Of a stretch of 64,000 bases of DNA, positions 32,908 through 41,097 are shown piece after piece. The stretch is from positions 1-64,000 of the forward strand of contig CACYYN010000014.1 in NCBI GenBank assembly GCA_902778665.1, given 5' to 3'. Source of the stretch: Oscillospiraceae bacterium (GTDB taxonomy: Bacteria; Bacillota; Clostridia; Oscillospirales; Oscillospiraceae). The notes under the pieces were generated by a model that did no database searches, had not been told where the DNA came from, and was given only the letters and a program-made list of their open reading frames with translations. A program made the position numbers and the translations under genes. Within the stretch, counting starts at the first letter, position 1, and the number at the start of each line of letters is the position of its first letter.

Positions 32908-32936
32908 ATAATACTACTTATTTTGTTTTTCGTCAA
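32908..32936 (-). promoter_or_regulatory. Promoter of the zinc-ribbon membrane protein gene
   Basis: On the minus strand TTGACG (32931-32936), 17 bases, TATTAT (32908-32913). It lies in a 280-base divergent spacer that otherwise holds only two short imperfect dyads around 32969-33040. Confidence 0.75.
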
Positions 32937-33084
32937 GTGCTGCTGAAACGATTGCGTATTGAAAGTGCACTTTACAGAGCACTTCTCCCCCACTTTAGCG
33001 GTAAAACCCCTTATAATACGGGCTCCGGCCTGTACCGGCACTTCTTTTCTACAGTTTCATCGGCAGAGTGGATTCATAAATCTC

Positions 33085-33114
33085 TTGACATGACACAAAT
33101 TCCTGATTTAAAAT
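33085..33114 (+). promoter_or_regulatory. Promoter of the AAA-CYTH gene
   Basis: TTGACA (33085-33090), an 18-base spacer and TAAAAT (33109-33114), about 20 bases before the start codon. Confidence 0.7.
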
Positions 33115-33133
33115 AAGTGTGAGGTGATGTGAT

Positions 33134-34243
33134 ATGCCGAAAAAAATATTAAGAATCGTTCTGACAGGCGGGCCTGCAGCAGGTAAAACCACCCTGATTT
33201 CCCGTATTCTGAAAGAATTCAAACAGGAAGACGGCTGGAAGGTAATAACAATCCCTGAAACCGCCACAGATCTGATTTCGGGCTTCGGTCTCGGACCTTT
33301 TCCGGGATGCATGAGCATGGAAGAATTCCAGTATTTCGTCATATCTGATCAGCTACACAAGGAGCAACTCGCCCTGAAAGGAGCAGAAACCGTCCCGGAA
33401 GAGAAGGTATTGATTATTTATGACCGTGCCATCTTTGACGACCGTGCTTACATAACACAGGAGCAGTTTGAGAAAACTCTTTCCTTCTTTGGAAAGACTC
33501 CGGAAGAGATTATGTCCGGGTACGATGCTGTGCTCCATCTGGTAACCTGCGCAAAGGGAGCTGAATTTGCTTATAATTTCGGCAATGCTGCACGATACGA
33601 AAATCTGGATGCCGCACGAGAGAAGGATGACATGACCCTCCAGGCTTGGAGCAGCCACCCCAGAGTTTCCGTTATCGACAACTCGGTTGATTTTGAAGAT
33701 AAAATCAATCGAGCTATTGCGCGAATTTATGAAATTATCGGAGAGAGTGTTCCTGATGTAAGCAAAAGCAAATATCTTATCTCTATGCCGGATACTGCAG
33801 TGCTGGTGGAAAAGTTCAAGGCAACAGACCTTGACATGATGCAGACCTATCTGATCAACAGCAATCCCAATATTGAAAGACGCATCCGCCAGCAGGAAAA
33901 CGGGCAGGACTATCTCTATTTCTATACCGAAAAAAGGATCGGAGAAGACGGTACACGCTGGGTAACTGAACGCCCGATCTCCGAGAAAGAATACATTCGC
34001 TATCTGATGAACTGTGATGCCGCTCTCCATCCCGTCCGCAAGAAAAAGTATCGATTCACTGCGAACGGCCACCGGATGGAAATTGATGTCTATCCTTTCT
34101 CCTCTGAGAAGGCCATCCTGTTCGTATACGGAACCGCTGCAGATGCCGAAAAGGTTATCCCGGACGAAATCAGGATTATTAAAGACGTGACCGGGGATCC
34201 GGAATACAAAAATCGCCGTCTTGCAGGGCGGCAGGAGCTGTAA
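33134..34243 (+). CDS. P-loop NTPase (AAA_28) fused to a CYTH-like domain
   Basis: A 369-aa soluble protein. Residues 1-~200 form a P-loop kinase/ATPase-like domain with GGPAAGKTT (Walker A) and LIIYDRAIFDDRAY (Walker B region). Residues ~205-365 look like a CYTH/triphosphate tunnel domain: alternating charged strands such as NIERRIRQQ, YTEKRI and FTANGHRMEIDVYPF. The same architecture occurs in animal TTD14-type proteins, which bind GTP and phosphoinositide-like ligands. In bacteria the function is not established; binding of a polyphosphate or nucleotide is inferred. It is a single-gene unit with its own promoter and terminator. Confidence 0.82.
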   Translation: MPKKILRIVLTGGPAAGKTTLISRILKEFKQEDGWKVITIPETATDLISGFGLGPFPGCMSMEEFQYFVISDQLHKEQLALKGAETVPEEKVLIIYDRAIFDDRAYITQEQFEKTLSFFGKTPEEIMSGYDAVLHLVTCAKGAEFAYNFGNAARYENLDAAREKDDMTLQAWSSHPRVSVIDNSVDFEDKINRAIARIYEIIGESVPDVSKSKYLISMPDTAVLVEKFKATDLDMMQTYLINSNPNIERRIRQQENGQDYLYFYTEKRIGEDGTRWVTERPISEKEYIRYLMNCDAALHPVRKKKYRFTANGHRMEIDVYPFSSEKAILFVYGTAADAEKVIPDEIRIIKDVTGDPEYKNRRLAGRQEL

Positions 34244-34257
34244 AACCTTTAAAATGC

Positions 34258-34288
34258 GAAAAGACCGGCTTTCCGGTCTTTTCTTTTT
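34258..34288. terminator. Terminator shared by AAA-CYTH and GT2 genes
   Basis: Stem GAAAAGACCGG / CCGGTCTTTTC with a CTTT loop, followed by a T-run on +. An A-rich left flank may also serve the convergent minus-strand operon. Confidence 0.88.
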
Positions 34289-34324
34289 CATTCCCTCTGT
34301 GTCTGCAGTTCAGGAATGCAGTTT

Positions 34325-35287
34325 TCATTTCAATTCATCCGAGGTGTAGGTTCTCTCCGATATAATATAACGCGGACGGTGCTTTGTCTCCAGGTAAATC
34401 TTTCCGATATACTCCCCGATAATGCCGAGGCTGATCAGTTGAACGCCGCTCACAAAGCAGATAATACAGGTCATACTGGCCCAACCGGCAACCGATTTTC
34501 CGCAGAGCGCGGTAATCAGTGCCCAGATACAGCCGATAAAGCTGACGCCTGCAACCAGAATACCAAAGCTCATAATCAGCTGCAGAGGCTTGACGGACAG
34601 GCTTGTAATGCCGTCAACCGCCAGCCCGATCATCTTTTTCAGGGGATAATGGCTTTTGCCTGCCATACGCTCGCTTCGTGCATATTCAACCGTGGTACTC
34701 TTAAATCCTACCAGCGGAATCAAACCCCTCAAAAAAAGATTGACCTCTTTAAAATTCGCAAATTCCTTCAGCACTCTGGCACTGATCAGCCGGTAGTCTG
34801 CATGGTTGTAAACGACCTCCGCCCCGAGCAGAGAAAGAAATTTGTAAAAACTCTCTGCGGTAAACCGTTTGAAAAAGGTATCCGTCTCTCTGGAGGAGCG
34901 CACGCCGTATACAACTTCACAACCGTCAAGATATGCATCCACCATCGCATCCATGGCATTGATGTCATCCTGGCCATCTGCATCGATGGAAATTGTTATA
35001 TCGCACAGGTCTCGTGCTTCCATCAGCCCAGCCAGCACAGCATTCTGATGACCTCGGTTACGGCTTTGAGAGATGCCCAGAAAAACCTCACTCTCTTTCG
35101 CAAGTTTCTCGATAATCTCCCAGGTGGAATCTTTACTGCCGTCATTGACAAACAGTACACGGCTGCCCGCTGAGATCTTCCTCTTATTCTGAAGATCCTG
35201 AATTTTCTCAAGAAACAGCGGTGCTGTCACGGGAAGGACTTCCTCCTCGTTATAACAGGGTACAATAATAAAAAGCTTTGGCAGCAT
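34325..35287 (-). CDS. GT2 glycosyltransferase, polyprenyl-phosphate-sugar synthase (DPM/GtrB) type
   Basis: A 320-aa membrane-anchored glycosyltransferase expected to load a sugar onto undecaprenyl phosphate. It starts LFIIVPCYNEEEVLP, has SIDADGQDD (DxD-like), followed by the acceptor helix region, and ends in two membrane helices (~235-258 and 268-292) as in GtrB. The ATG at 35287 is one base after the ArsR stop codon and nine bases after AAGGAG. Earlier GTG/ATG codons overlap that box. Pairing with the PMT-type enzyme at 4734-6482 is plausible but they are far apart. Confidence 0.92.
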   Translation of the reverse strand: MLPKLFIIVPCYNEEEVLPVTAPLFLEKIQDLQNKRKISAGSRVLFVNDGSKDSTWEIIEKLAKESEVFLGISQSRNRGHQNAVLAGLMEARDLCDITISIDADGQDDINAMDAMVDAYLDGCEVVYGVRSSRETDTFFKRFTAESFYKFLSLLGAEVVYNHADYRLISARVLKEFANFKEVNLFLRGLIPLVGFKSTTVEYARSERMAGKSHYPLKKMIGLAVDGITSLSVKPLQLIMSFGILVAGVSFIGCIWALITALCGKSVAGWASMTCIICFVSGVQLISLGIIGEYIGKIYLETKHRPRYIISERTYTSDELK

Positions 35288-35288
35288 C

Positions 35289-35579
35289 TCATGCATCTCC
35301 TTCACTGATATGCTCTATCCCGCATGAAAGGATTGCGGAAACATGATCATCATCAAGGGAATAATAGACTGACTTTCCTTCCCTTCTCGGCTTCACAAGT
35401 TTGCTTCTCCTGAGGAGATTCAGCTGATGAGAAATAGCTGACTGCGTCATTCCCAACCCGTCCGCAATATCTCCGACACTCAGTTCCCGGTTGAGAAGAA
35501 TCGAGAGAATTTTGATCCTCGTGACGTCACCAAACACTTTGAAAAGTTCTGCAAGATCAGAATATTTTTCCTCTGACAT
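35289..35579 (-). CDS. ArsR/SmtB-family metal-responsive repressor
   Basis: A 96-aa winged-helix regulator. The recognition region is ELSVGDIADGLGMTQSAISHQLNLLR followed by the KLVKPRREGKSVYYSL wing. A C-terminal DDDH...GIEH pattern resembles the alpha-5 metal site of CzrA/SmtB-type zinc sensors. It should bind the TGAACA/TGTTCA operator at 35839-35852 and repress its own operon until metal is bound. ATG 35579, seven bases after AAGGA, is preferred over 35615. It lies between HMA and GT2 genes. Confidence 0.93.
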   Translation of the reverse strand: MSEEKYSDLAELFKVFGDVTRIKILSILLNRELSVGDIADGLGMTQSAISHQLNLLRRSKLVKPRREGKSVYYSLDDDHVSAILSCGIEHISEGDA

Positions 35580-35596
35580 ATACGCATCCTTATAAA

Positions 35597-35815
35597 TCAA
35601 ACAAAGATCTGGCAATCATCTTCGACGATCCGGCAATTTTTCACCACATCTGCCATCACAGCCTTGATATCTGCCCCGTCCTCGAACTCAACCGTCATTT
35701 TAAGCGCCATGAAATTCACCACTGCGTCTTTCACGCCGGGCGTTTTTCTGGCTGCCTGCTCCATCAGATTGGCACAATTTGCGCAATCCACTTCTATTTT
35801 ATATGTTTTTTTCAT
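35597..35815 (-). CDS. Heavy-metal-associated (HMA) domain protein
   Basis: A 72-aa ferredoxin-like metallochaperone-type domain with the metal site CANC (IEVDCANCANLMEQA). CANC in place of the copper-type CxGC favours zinc or cadmium binding. Such genes usually sit beside a CadA/ZntA P-type ATPase; none is found here. The ATG at 35815 has AGGGAG 8 bases upstream. It is the first gene of the ArsR-controlled operon. Confidence 0.9.
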   Translation of the reverse strand: MKKTYKIEVDCANCANLMEQAARKTPGVKDAVVNFMALKMTVEFEDGADIKAVMADVVKNCRIVEDDCQIFV

Positions 35816-35838
35816 AGCAGATACTCCCTTCATTTACA

Positions 35839-35852
35839 TGAACATTTGTTCA
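35839..35852. promoter_or_regulatory. ArsR-type operator
   Basis: The imperfect palindrome TGAACA-TT-TGTTCA lies just after the -10 box of the HMA-ArsR-GT2 promoter. It matches the usual ATxTGAACA-type operators of zinc/cadmium sensors of the SmtB/ArsR family. Confidence 0.85.
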
Positions 35853-35865
35853 CATCTTCAAAAGA

Positions 35866-35894
35866 AGTATAGTACTGATCTTTATTGCTGTCAA
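35866..35894 (-). promoter_or_regulatory. Promoter of the HMA-ArsR-GT2 operon
   Basis: On the minus strand, consensus-like TTGACA (35889-35894), 17 bases, TATACT (35866-35871). The operator covers roughly +6 to +20, so bound repressor should block RNA polymerase. Confidence 0.88.
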
Positions 35895-35897
35895 GCA

Positions 35898-36269
35898 TTA
35901 TTTGTCTTCGCAGGCATCGCTTTCATCCGATTCATTCTGAGGATCTGATTCGCTGTCCACGGACACGGAAACAATCTCCTCTGCCTGTGGTGAATTCGGG
36001 TCGTAATATTCCTGTCGCATCAGCATTCGCACACTCATCACGATAAAGTATCCGCCGAAAACAGCAAACAGAACAATCCCGCCGATCATTACTGCCAGCT
36101 TCCACCCGGTATTCTGAAGTGCGCCGCCGGTGAGAAGCTTATAAATCAAATAGTAAAGATATCCGCCCACCAGGATGCGGAGCATGAGCTGCGCCTGCGT
36201 GGGCAACCGCTCCGGATTAGAGTTTTTCTGCTCCTTCTGCTGCTTTTTTAAATCACTCAGTATCCCCAT
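35898..36269 (-). CDS. Small two-helix membrane protein, unknown function
   Basis: A 123-aa protein with a Lys/Gln-rich N-terminus, two membrane helices (about 29-46 and 57-80) and an acidic Ser/Asp/Glu tail (SVDSESDPQNESDESD). No family is recognised. GGAGG is 12 bases upstream of the ATG. It ends just before the promoter of the HMA operon, and whether a terminator intervenes is unclear. Confidence 0.75.
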   Translation of the reverse strand: MGILSDLKKQQKEQKNSNPERLPTQAQLMLRILVGGYLYYLIYKLLTGGALQNTGWKLAVMIGGIVLFAVFGGYFIVMSVRMLMRQEYYDPNSPQAEEIVSVSVDSESDPQNESDESDACEDK

Positions 36270-36371
36270 ATTTCAGTCTTTCCTCCATCTGAAAGCTGCA
36301 ATGCGCCTGCAAGCAGCAATGTATATTCAAGATAATACCACATCCGACTGTCATCCTGCAATATTAGAATC

Positions 36372-36396
36372 AAAAACCGCCCGGTGAACCGGGCGG
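36372..36396 (-). terminator. Terminator of the cstA gene
   Basis: Stem CCGCCCGG-TGAA-CCGGGCGG (36377-36396), with an A-run to its left that becomes the U-tract on minus-strand RNA. Confidence 0.9.
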
Positions 36397-36431
36397 TAAA
36401 CTTTTTCAGTTTTTATCCAGCGAATGCTGAA

Positions 36432-38150
36432 TTATGCTTTTTTACGCTTGGGCTGCTTTGCCTGTGCGGAGAGGGTCTTGAAAGCAGTGACAGCGAGGAT
36501 AACAGCCAGAACAACCAGAGCGATGGACCAGATGGTCTGGAACCAGGTGCCCCAGTCAGCGCCGGCAGCGATCTTCCCGAAATTCTTGAAGATCGTAATG
36601 CAGAGTGCGCAGATTGTAGCGCAAAGCATGAATACCATCGGGAAGAAGAACATCTTGTTGTTGCGGCCGATCTTGCCGAGCCAGGTGCAGACAGCGAGCA
36701 TAGCAACGCCTGCGAGCAGCTGGTTTGCAGAACCGAACACACTCCAGATCTGGCTCAGGCCCATGAAGCCCATGCCGCAGCCGATAACGACCATGATCAG
36801 AGTGGAGACGATCGGGGTGGAGAAGAACTTTGCAGCACCGGTGAGATCCTCATGAGTCTTTCCTTCCGGAGTGAGGAGCTCAGCGAAGAGGTAACGGCAA
36901 AGACGTGTTGCAGAGTCAAGAGAGGTCAGAGCGAAGACAGAGACAGCCAGGGTGAACAGGTTGTAGATAATGCCATAGCTCTTCTCGCCTGCAAAGGAAG
37001 CGAACATGGTAGCAATACCACCGGCAAAGATCGTCGGAGGAGCAGAAAGCTGATACTGATCACCGCCGCCTGCAGAGGTCTTGCTCCACACAACACCGAT
37101 AGCAATGAGAGCGATAACGCCGAGTGCGGACTCGATAACCATGGAGCCGTAGCCGATGATCTGAGCATCCTTCTCATTGTTGATCTGCTTGGAAGAAGTA
37201 CCGGAGGAGATCAGAGAGTGGAAGCCGGAGCATGCGCCGCAAGCAACCGTGATGAACAGGAACGGGAAGAGGGGCTGACCGGCCGGGTTCTTCCATCCAT
37301 AGAATGCAGGAGCTTCAACAGTAGCAGCACCGGTGAAGGTTGCACCGACAATAGCGATAACAGCCAGAGCCATCATGCCGTAAAGCAGGAAGGAGCTTAG
37401 GTAGTCACGCGGCTGGAGCAGGATCCATACCGGAAGCAGAGAAGCAACCGTGACATAAACTGCAATGAAGAGCACCCAGAAGGTACGGCTGAAGTGAAGG
37501 CCTACTTCCTGCCCGATGAAAACAATAGCAACAATGCCGATGATGCCAACGATCGTTGCAGGGCCGACAGGCATATTCTTGCGGTATACAAAGAAACCGA
37601 AGATTGCAGCAATGACAATAAAGAGGATGGAGGTCATTGCAGTGGAGCCGTTTGCTGCATAAGTCGGTGCAGAAGAATCAACAGAGACAAATGTACCTGC
37701 AACAACAGCAGTGAAGGATGCAATGACAAGAACCAGAACTGCCAGTGCGAAGATGATGAAGAGCTTCTTGGACTTGGAGCCCATGGAGTCTTCCATGATC
37801 TCACCGATGGATCCGCCGTTGTGACGGATGGATGCGAAGAGAGCACCAAAGTCGTGCATAGCACCGAAGAAGATGCCGCCGAGCACGCACCAGAGGAATA
37901 CGGGAACCCAACCAAAGACGGCTGCCTGAATCGGTCCGTTAATCGGGCCGGCACCGGCGATGGATGAGAAGTGGTGACCCATCAGAACAGCGGGGTTGGC
38001 AGGAACATAGTCCTTCCCGTCGTAGCTGGTATGGGCCGGGGTTTCGCGGCTGGGATCAACGCCCCACTCTTTTGCCAGCCAGCTGCCGTAAAACACGTAG
38101 CCGAGAGCAAGAGCAACAACCGCACAGATGAGGATAAGTAATGCGCTCAC
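36432..38150 (-). CDS. cstA: CstA-family carbon-starvation/peptide or pyruvate transporter
   Basis: A ~572-aa integral membrane protein with about 15-16 helices. Family marks: YGSWLAKEWGVDP, DGKDYVPANPAVLMGHHFSSIAGAGPINGP and the GFHSLISSGTSSKQI segment. E. coli CstA/BtsT members import peptides or pyruvate. It is on the short side of the family, like the Clostridial type. GTG 38150, eight bases after AAGGAG, is the best start; GTG 38159 overlaps the box. It is downstream of the 173-aa gene and probably shares its promoter. Confidence 0.93.
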   Translation of the reverse strand: MSALLILICAVVALALGYVFYGSWLAKEWGVDPSRETPAHTSYDGKDYVPANPAVLMGHHFSSIAGAGPINGPIQAAVFGWVPVFLWCVLGGIFFGAMHDFGALFASIRHNGGSIGEIMEDSMGSKSKKLFIIFALAVLVLVIASFTAVVAGTFVSVDSSAPTYAANGSTAMTSILFIVIAAIFGFFVYRKNMPVGPATIVGIIGIVAIVFIGQEVGLHFSRTFWVLFIAVYVTVASLLPVWILLQPRDYLSSFLLYGMMALAVIAIVGATFTGAATVEAPAFYGWKNPAGQPLFPFLFITVACGACSGFHSLISSGTSSKQINNEKDAQIIGYGSMVIESALGVIALIAIGVVWSKTSAGGGDQYQLSAPPTIFAGGIATMFASFAGEKSYGIIYNLFTLAVSVFALTSLDSATRLCRYLFAELLTPEGKTHEDLTGAAKFFSTPIVSTLIMVVIGCGMGFMGLSQIWSVFGSANQLLAGVAMLAVCTWLGKIGRNNKMFFFPMVFMLCATICALCITIFKNFGKIAAGADWGTWFQTIWSIALVVLAVILAVTAFKTLSAQAKQPKRKKA

Positions 38151-38200
38151 ACTTTTCACTCCTTTTTAAAAATGTGTGGTAAATTATATCTATTAACAGC

Positions 38201-38719
38201 TCAGTTGTGCTGAGCTGCAAATAGCTTGGAAAAATATTTTTTCATATCTCGCCCTGCCGGATTCGTCCAGACCTTTTCATCTTTCACTGCAACGGCGGTC
38301 GTGATCAGACTGGAATAACCCCAAAGGGAAAAATGGTAGGACTTCTGAAACTTCCGCTTCTCAATTGCCTTCAGCACATCCGCATCGAACTGATCAGAGA
38401 TAAAGATAACCTTGATGTTGGTATACTGATGTTCGCTGTGCGGCTTCACCCTAGGAAGGCCTTCATCCAGTGCATACTGGATACAGGCGTCCACAGTTTC
38501 CATGCTGAAGTCATCCGCCGAAAAGACATAGACGAATTCATTCATCTCATTGGAGTAGAGGTTGGCACTTTTCATCAGCCAGTATTTTTCATCCCGCTTG
38601 AAAAAATCACCCCGGAAGATTATCGGAAGATCTTCCGGCAGATTTCTTTTTATTATATTATAATAAGCGGAATAGGAATCCTCCACCACATCGAGGAATG
38701 CCAACCGTTCCAATGCCAT
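38201..38719 (-). CDS. Uncharacterised protein upstream of cstA
   Basis: A 172-aa soluble protein with no recognised family. The sequence alternates hydrophobic strands (YTNIKVIFISD) with charged helices, so an alpha/beta fold is likely. There are no membrane helices; Cys content is low. The ATG at 38719 follows GGAG by six bases; the frame opens earlier at a TTG. It is probably transcribed together with cstA (51-base gap), so a role linked to carbon-starvation transport is conceivable but unsupported. Confidence 0.75.
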   Translation of the reverse strand: MALERLAFLDVVEDSYSAYYNIIKRNLPEDLPIIFRGDFFKRDEKYWLMKSANLYSNEMNEFVYVFSADDFSMETVDACIQYALDEGLPRVKPHSEHQYTNIKVIFISDQFDADVLKAIEKRKFQKSYHFSLWGYSSLITTAVAVKDEKVWTNPAGRDMKKYFSKLFAAQHN

Positions 38720-38763
38720 ACGCAACTCCAGAACGAAATTATGAACAAACTATTGCGAAACAC

Positions 38764-38792
38764 ACTATACCTCTAAACGGGATAAAATTCAA
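38764..38792 (-). promoter_or_regulatory. Promoter of the unknown gene-cstA unit
   Basis: On the minus strand, TTGAAT (38787-38792), 17 bases, TATAGT (38764-38769), about 45 bases before the start codon. Confidence 0.7.
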
Positions 38793-38862
38793 TAGTAATT
38801 TCACCGAAAATGTCATCTTTTTCAATTTTTCTGTCATTATGTCAACTTAAAACAATTTTTCG

Positions 38863-38891
38863 TTGCAGCGTGGTTGAAATTGTAGTAAAAT
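38863..38891 (+). promoter_or_regulatory. Promoter of the THUMP methyltransferase gene
   Basis: TTGCAG (38863-38868), 17 bases, TAAAAT (38886-38891), about 32 bases before the start codon. Confidence 0.7.
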
Positions 38892-38923
38892 GAAAAATCA
38901 GAAAAACAACATTTGGAGTGAAT

Positions 38924-40036
38924 ATGCAGAACAGAAATTGTGTTCCCTGTCTTCTCGGGCTGGAGGGTCCGATCAGCGAAGAACTGAAAAAGCTTCGGAT
39001 GAACGATATTTCCGCCGAAAACGGCAGAGTATACTTCAGCGGAGATGAAAAAGCCATTGCAGCAGCAAATATCTCATTGCGCATCGGAGAGCGCGTCCTC
39101 ATTGAGGTGGGGCGTTTTCATGCCGACACTTTTGACACGCTGTTTGAGCATGTCAAGGCCCTGCCCTGGGAAAACTATATCCCGAAGGATGCCGCATTTC
39201 CCGTAAAAGGTTACTGTCTCAATTCCACGCTCATGTCAGTCCCCGACTGTCAGAAAATCATTAAGAAAGCTATTGTAGAGCGGCTTAAGCTCCGGTATCA
39301 TGTCAGCTGGTTTGAAGAAACAGGCCCCGTCCATCAGATTCAATTCTCGGTCATGAAAGACGATGTCTCTGTCTGTATTGACACCTCTGGCGAAGGCCTC
39401 CACAAGCGTGGTTACCGCCCGGCACACAATGCCGCACCGCTGAAGGAAACCATGGCAGCCGCCATGGTGATGATCTCCCGGTATCGCGGGAAAGAAGATT
39501 TCTGTGATCCCTTCTGCGGAAGCGGTACCATTCCCATTGAAGCAGCGCTGATTGCCCGGAACATTGCCCCGGGACTGAACCGAACCTTCTCCGCTGAAAA
39601 ATGGGGAGAAGCAAACAGCAGCCTCTGGCAGGAAGCCCGGGAGGAGGCCCGTGCAAGGGAATTTCACGGAGATTATCATATTGTCGGCAGTGATATTGAC
39701 CCTGCAGCAATCCGTATTGCACAGGAGAATGCACAGCGTGCCGGTGTGGCTGATCTCGTACGTTTTGAGGTCGCCGATGCCATGCAGTTTAACCGCAAAA
39801 CCGAGGCAGGCATTATTGTGACAAATCCCCCTTACGGAGAACGCATCATGGAGAAGCAGGAGGCTGAAACCCTGTATCACGGTTTCGGAAAAGCCTGGGC
39901 AGCCAGTGAAAACTGGAAGCTCTATCTTCTCTCCTCCCACACAGAATTTGAACGCACTTTCGGCAGACAGGCAGACAAAAAACGTAAGCTTTATAACGGA
40001 ATGATCAAGTGCGACCTGTTTATGTATTTCAGATAG
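38924..40036 (+). CDS. THUMP-domain 23S rRNA (guanine-N2) methyltransferase, RlmL/YpsC type
   Basis: A 370-aa SAM-dependent RNA methyltransferase. A THUMP domain (~40-155) precedes the Rossmann catalytic domain with the SAM loop DPFCGSGTIPIEAAL and the NPPYGERI catalytic motif (NPPY) for N2-methylguanine. The length equals Bacillus YpsC. The ATG at 38924 is five bases after GGAG; a GTG two codons earlier overlaps it. The lipid kinase follows after 70 bases. Confidence 0.94.
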   Translation: MQNRNCVPCLLGLEGPISEELKKLRMNDISAENGRVYFSGDEKAIAAANISLRIGERVLIEVGRFHADTFDTLFEHVKALPWENYIPKDAAFPVKGYCLNSTLMSVPDCQKIIKKAIVERLKLRYHVSWFEETGPVHQIQFSVMKDDVSVCIDTSGEGLHKRGYRPAHNAAPLKETMAAAMVMISRYRGKEDFCDPFCGSGTIPIEAALIARNIAPGLNRTFSAEKWGEANSSLWQEAREEARAREFHGDYHIVGSDIDPAAIRIAQENAQRAGVADLVRFEVADAMQFNRKTEAGIIVTNPPYGERIMEKQEAETLYHGFGKAWAASENWKLYLLSSHTEFERTFGRQADKKRKLYNGMIKCDLFMYFR

Positions 40037-40106
40037 CTCATCGCGGGGGAGCGGAAACAGTCTGGAAACTGCTCTCGTATTATCCTACAGTTCAGGAGAA
40101 CCTTTT

Positions 40107-41027
40107 ATGAAACATCTGTTCATTGTCAACCCCATCGCCGGCGGAAAGGATAACACAGAGACGATAGAGGCGTATGTCCGTTCAGCCTTTGTTCAGTGCA
40201 AAGAACCCTATGAGGTATATCGGACTACTGGTCCCCATGATGCGGAGGAAACGGTACGCCGCACTGCACACAGCGGAGAAGCTGTACGCGTCTACGCCTG
40301 CGGCGGAGACGGAACCTTTAACGAATGCGTCAACGGTGCTGCCGGGTGTGACAACATCGCCGTCGCTCCGATTCCTATCGGCACGGGCAATGATTTCTGC
40401 CGTATGTTCGGAGAGGAGAAAAATCTTTATCTTGATTTTTCCGCTTTGCTGCAGGGCACCACGCATAAAATTGATCTGATTGCTGTGAACGGAAGATACT
40501 CCTCCTGTATCTGCTCGGCAGGTATTGACGCTCGAGTAGGCATCAATGTTCACCGTTACTCTTCTCTTCCCTTCTGCAAAGGCGGGGGGGCTTATGTTGT
40601 CTCCGCTGTAGTGGAACTGTTCAAAGGGATTACACGAAACATGACGCTTACCTGCGGAGATTTTTCCTTCTCCGGGAAAGCCACACTCTGCTGTGTCTGC
40701 AACGGGCGGTATTACGGTGGCGGTTTTAACCCCTCTCCCGATGCCATGCCGGATGACGGAATTCTGGATATCTATTTTGTACGTGAGATGAATCTTCTCC
40801 AGGTGGCCACTGCCATCGGTGCCTACGCAAAGGGCCGTGCAGACGAATTTCCCAAGTATATCACCCACCTGAAGGGTGACAGTGTTACTGTTGAATTTGA
40901 CGAGGAAGAGATCATCAATGTTGACGGAGAAGGTTTCAAGGCAAAAAAAGCTGAGATAAAACTGATTCCGCAAGCTTTGAACCTGATTATACCGAAAGGG
41001 CTGACCTTTTTTGAATCTTCATGCTGA
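40107..41027 (+). CDS. Diacylglycerol/lipid kinase (DagK family)
   Basis: A 306-aa soluble kinase that phosphorylates diacylglycerol or a related lipid, returning it to phospholipid synthesis. Motifs: LFIVNPIAGGKDN, the CGGDGTFNECVNG nucleotide loop, PIGTGNDFCRMFG and a C-terminal INVDGE segment that helps bind metal. Length is normal. CAGGAG lies just upstream. The SIMPL gene is next after 70 bases. Confidence 0.94.
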   Translation: MKHLFIVNPIAGGKDNTETIEAYVRSAFVQCKEPYEVYRTTGPHDAEETVRRTAHSGEAVRVYACGGDGTFNECVNGAAGCDNIAVAPIPIGTGNDFCRMFGEEKNLYLDFSALLQGTTHKIDLIAVNGRYSSCICSAGIDARVGINVHRYSSLPFCKGGGAYVVSAVVELFKGITRNMTLTCGDFSFSGKATLCCVCNGRYYGGGFNPSPDAMPDDGILDIYFVREMNLLQVATAIGAYAKGRADEFPKYITHLKGDSVTVEFDEEEIINVDGEGFKAKKAEIKLIPQALNLIIPKGLTFFESSC

Positions 41028-41097
41028 AGGCCAGAGCCCGGTTTCACTGGCGATATAAAATACATTTTCCATTTTATTTTTTAAGGAGGTAAACACC

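Noticed and set aside
36384..37400. A 338-codon open frame on + opposite cstA
   Set aside because: Low-complexity Glu/Asp/Ser-rich product is the reverse of regular hydrophobic membrane codons; cstA is certain.
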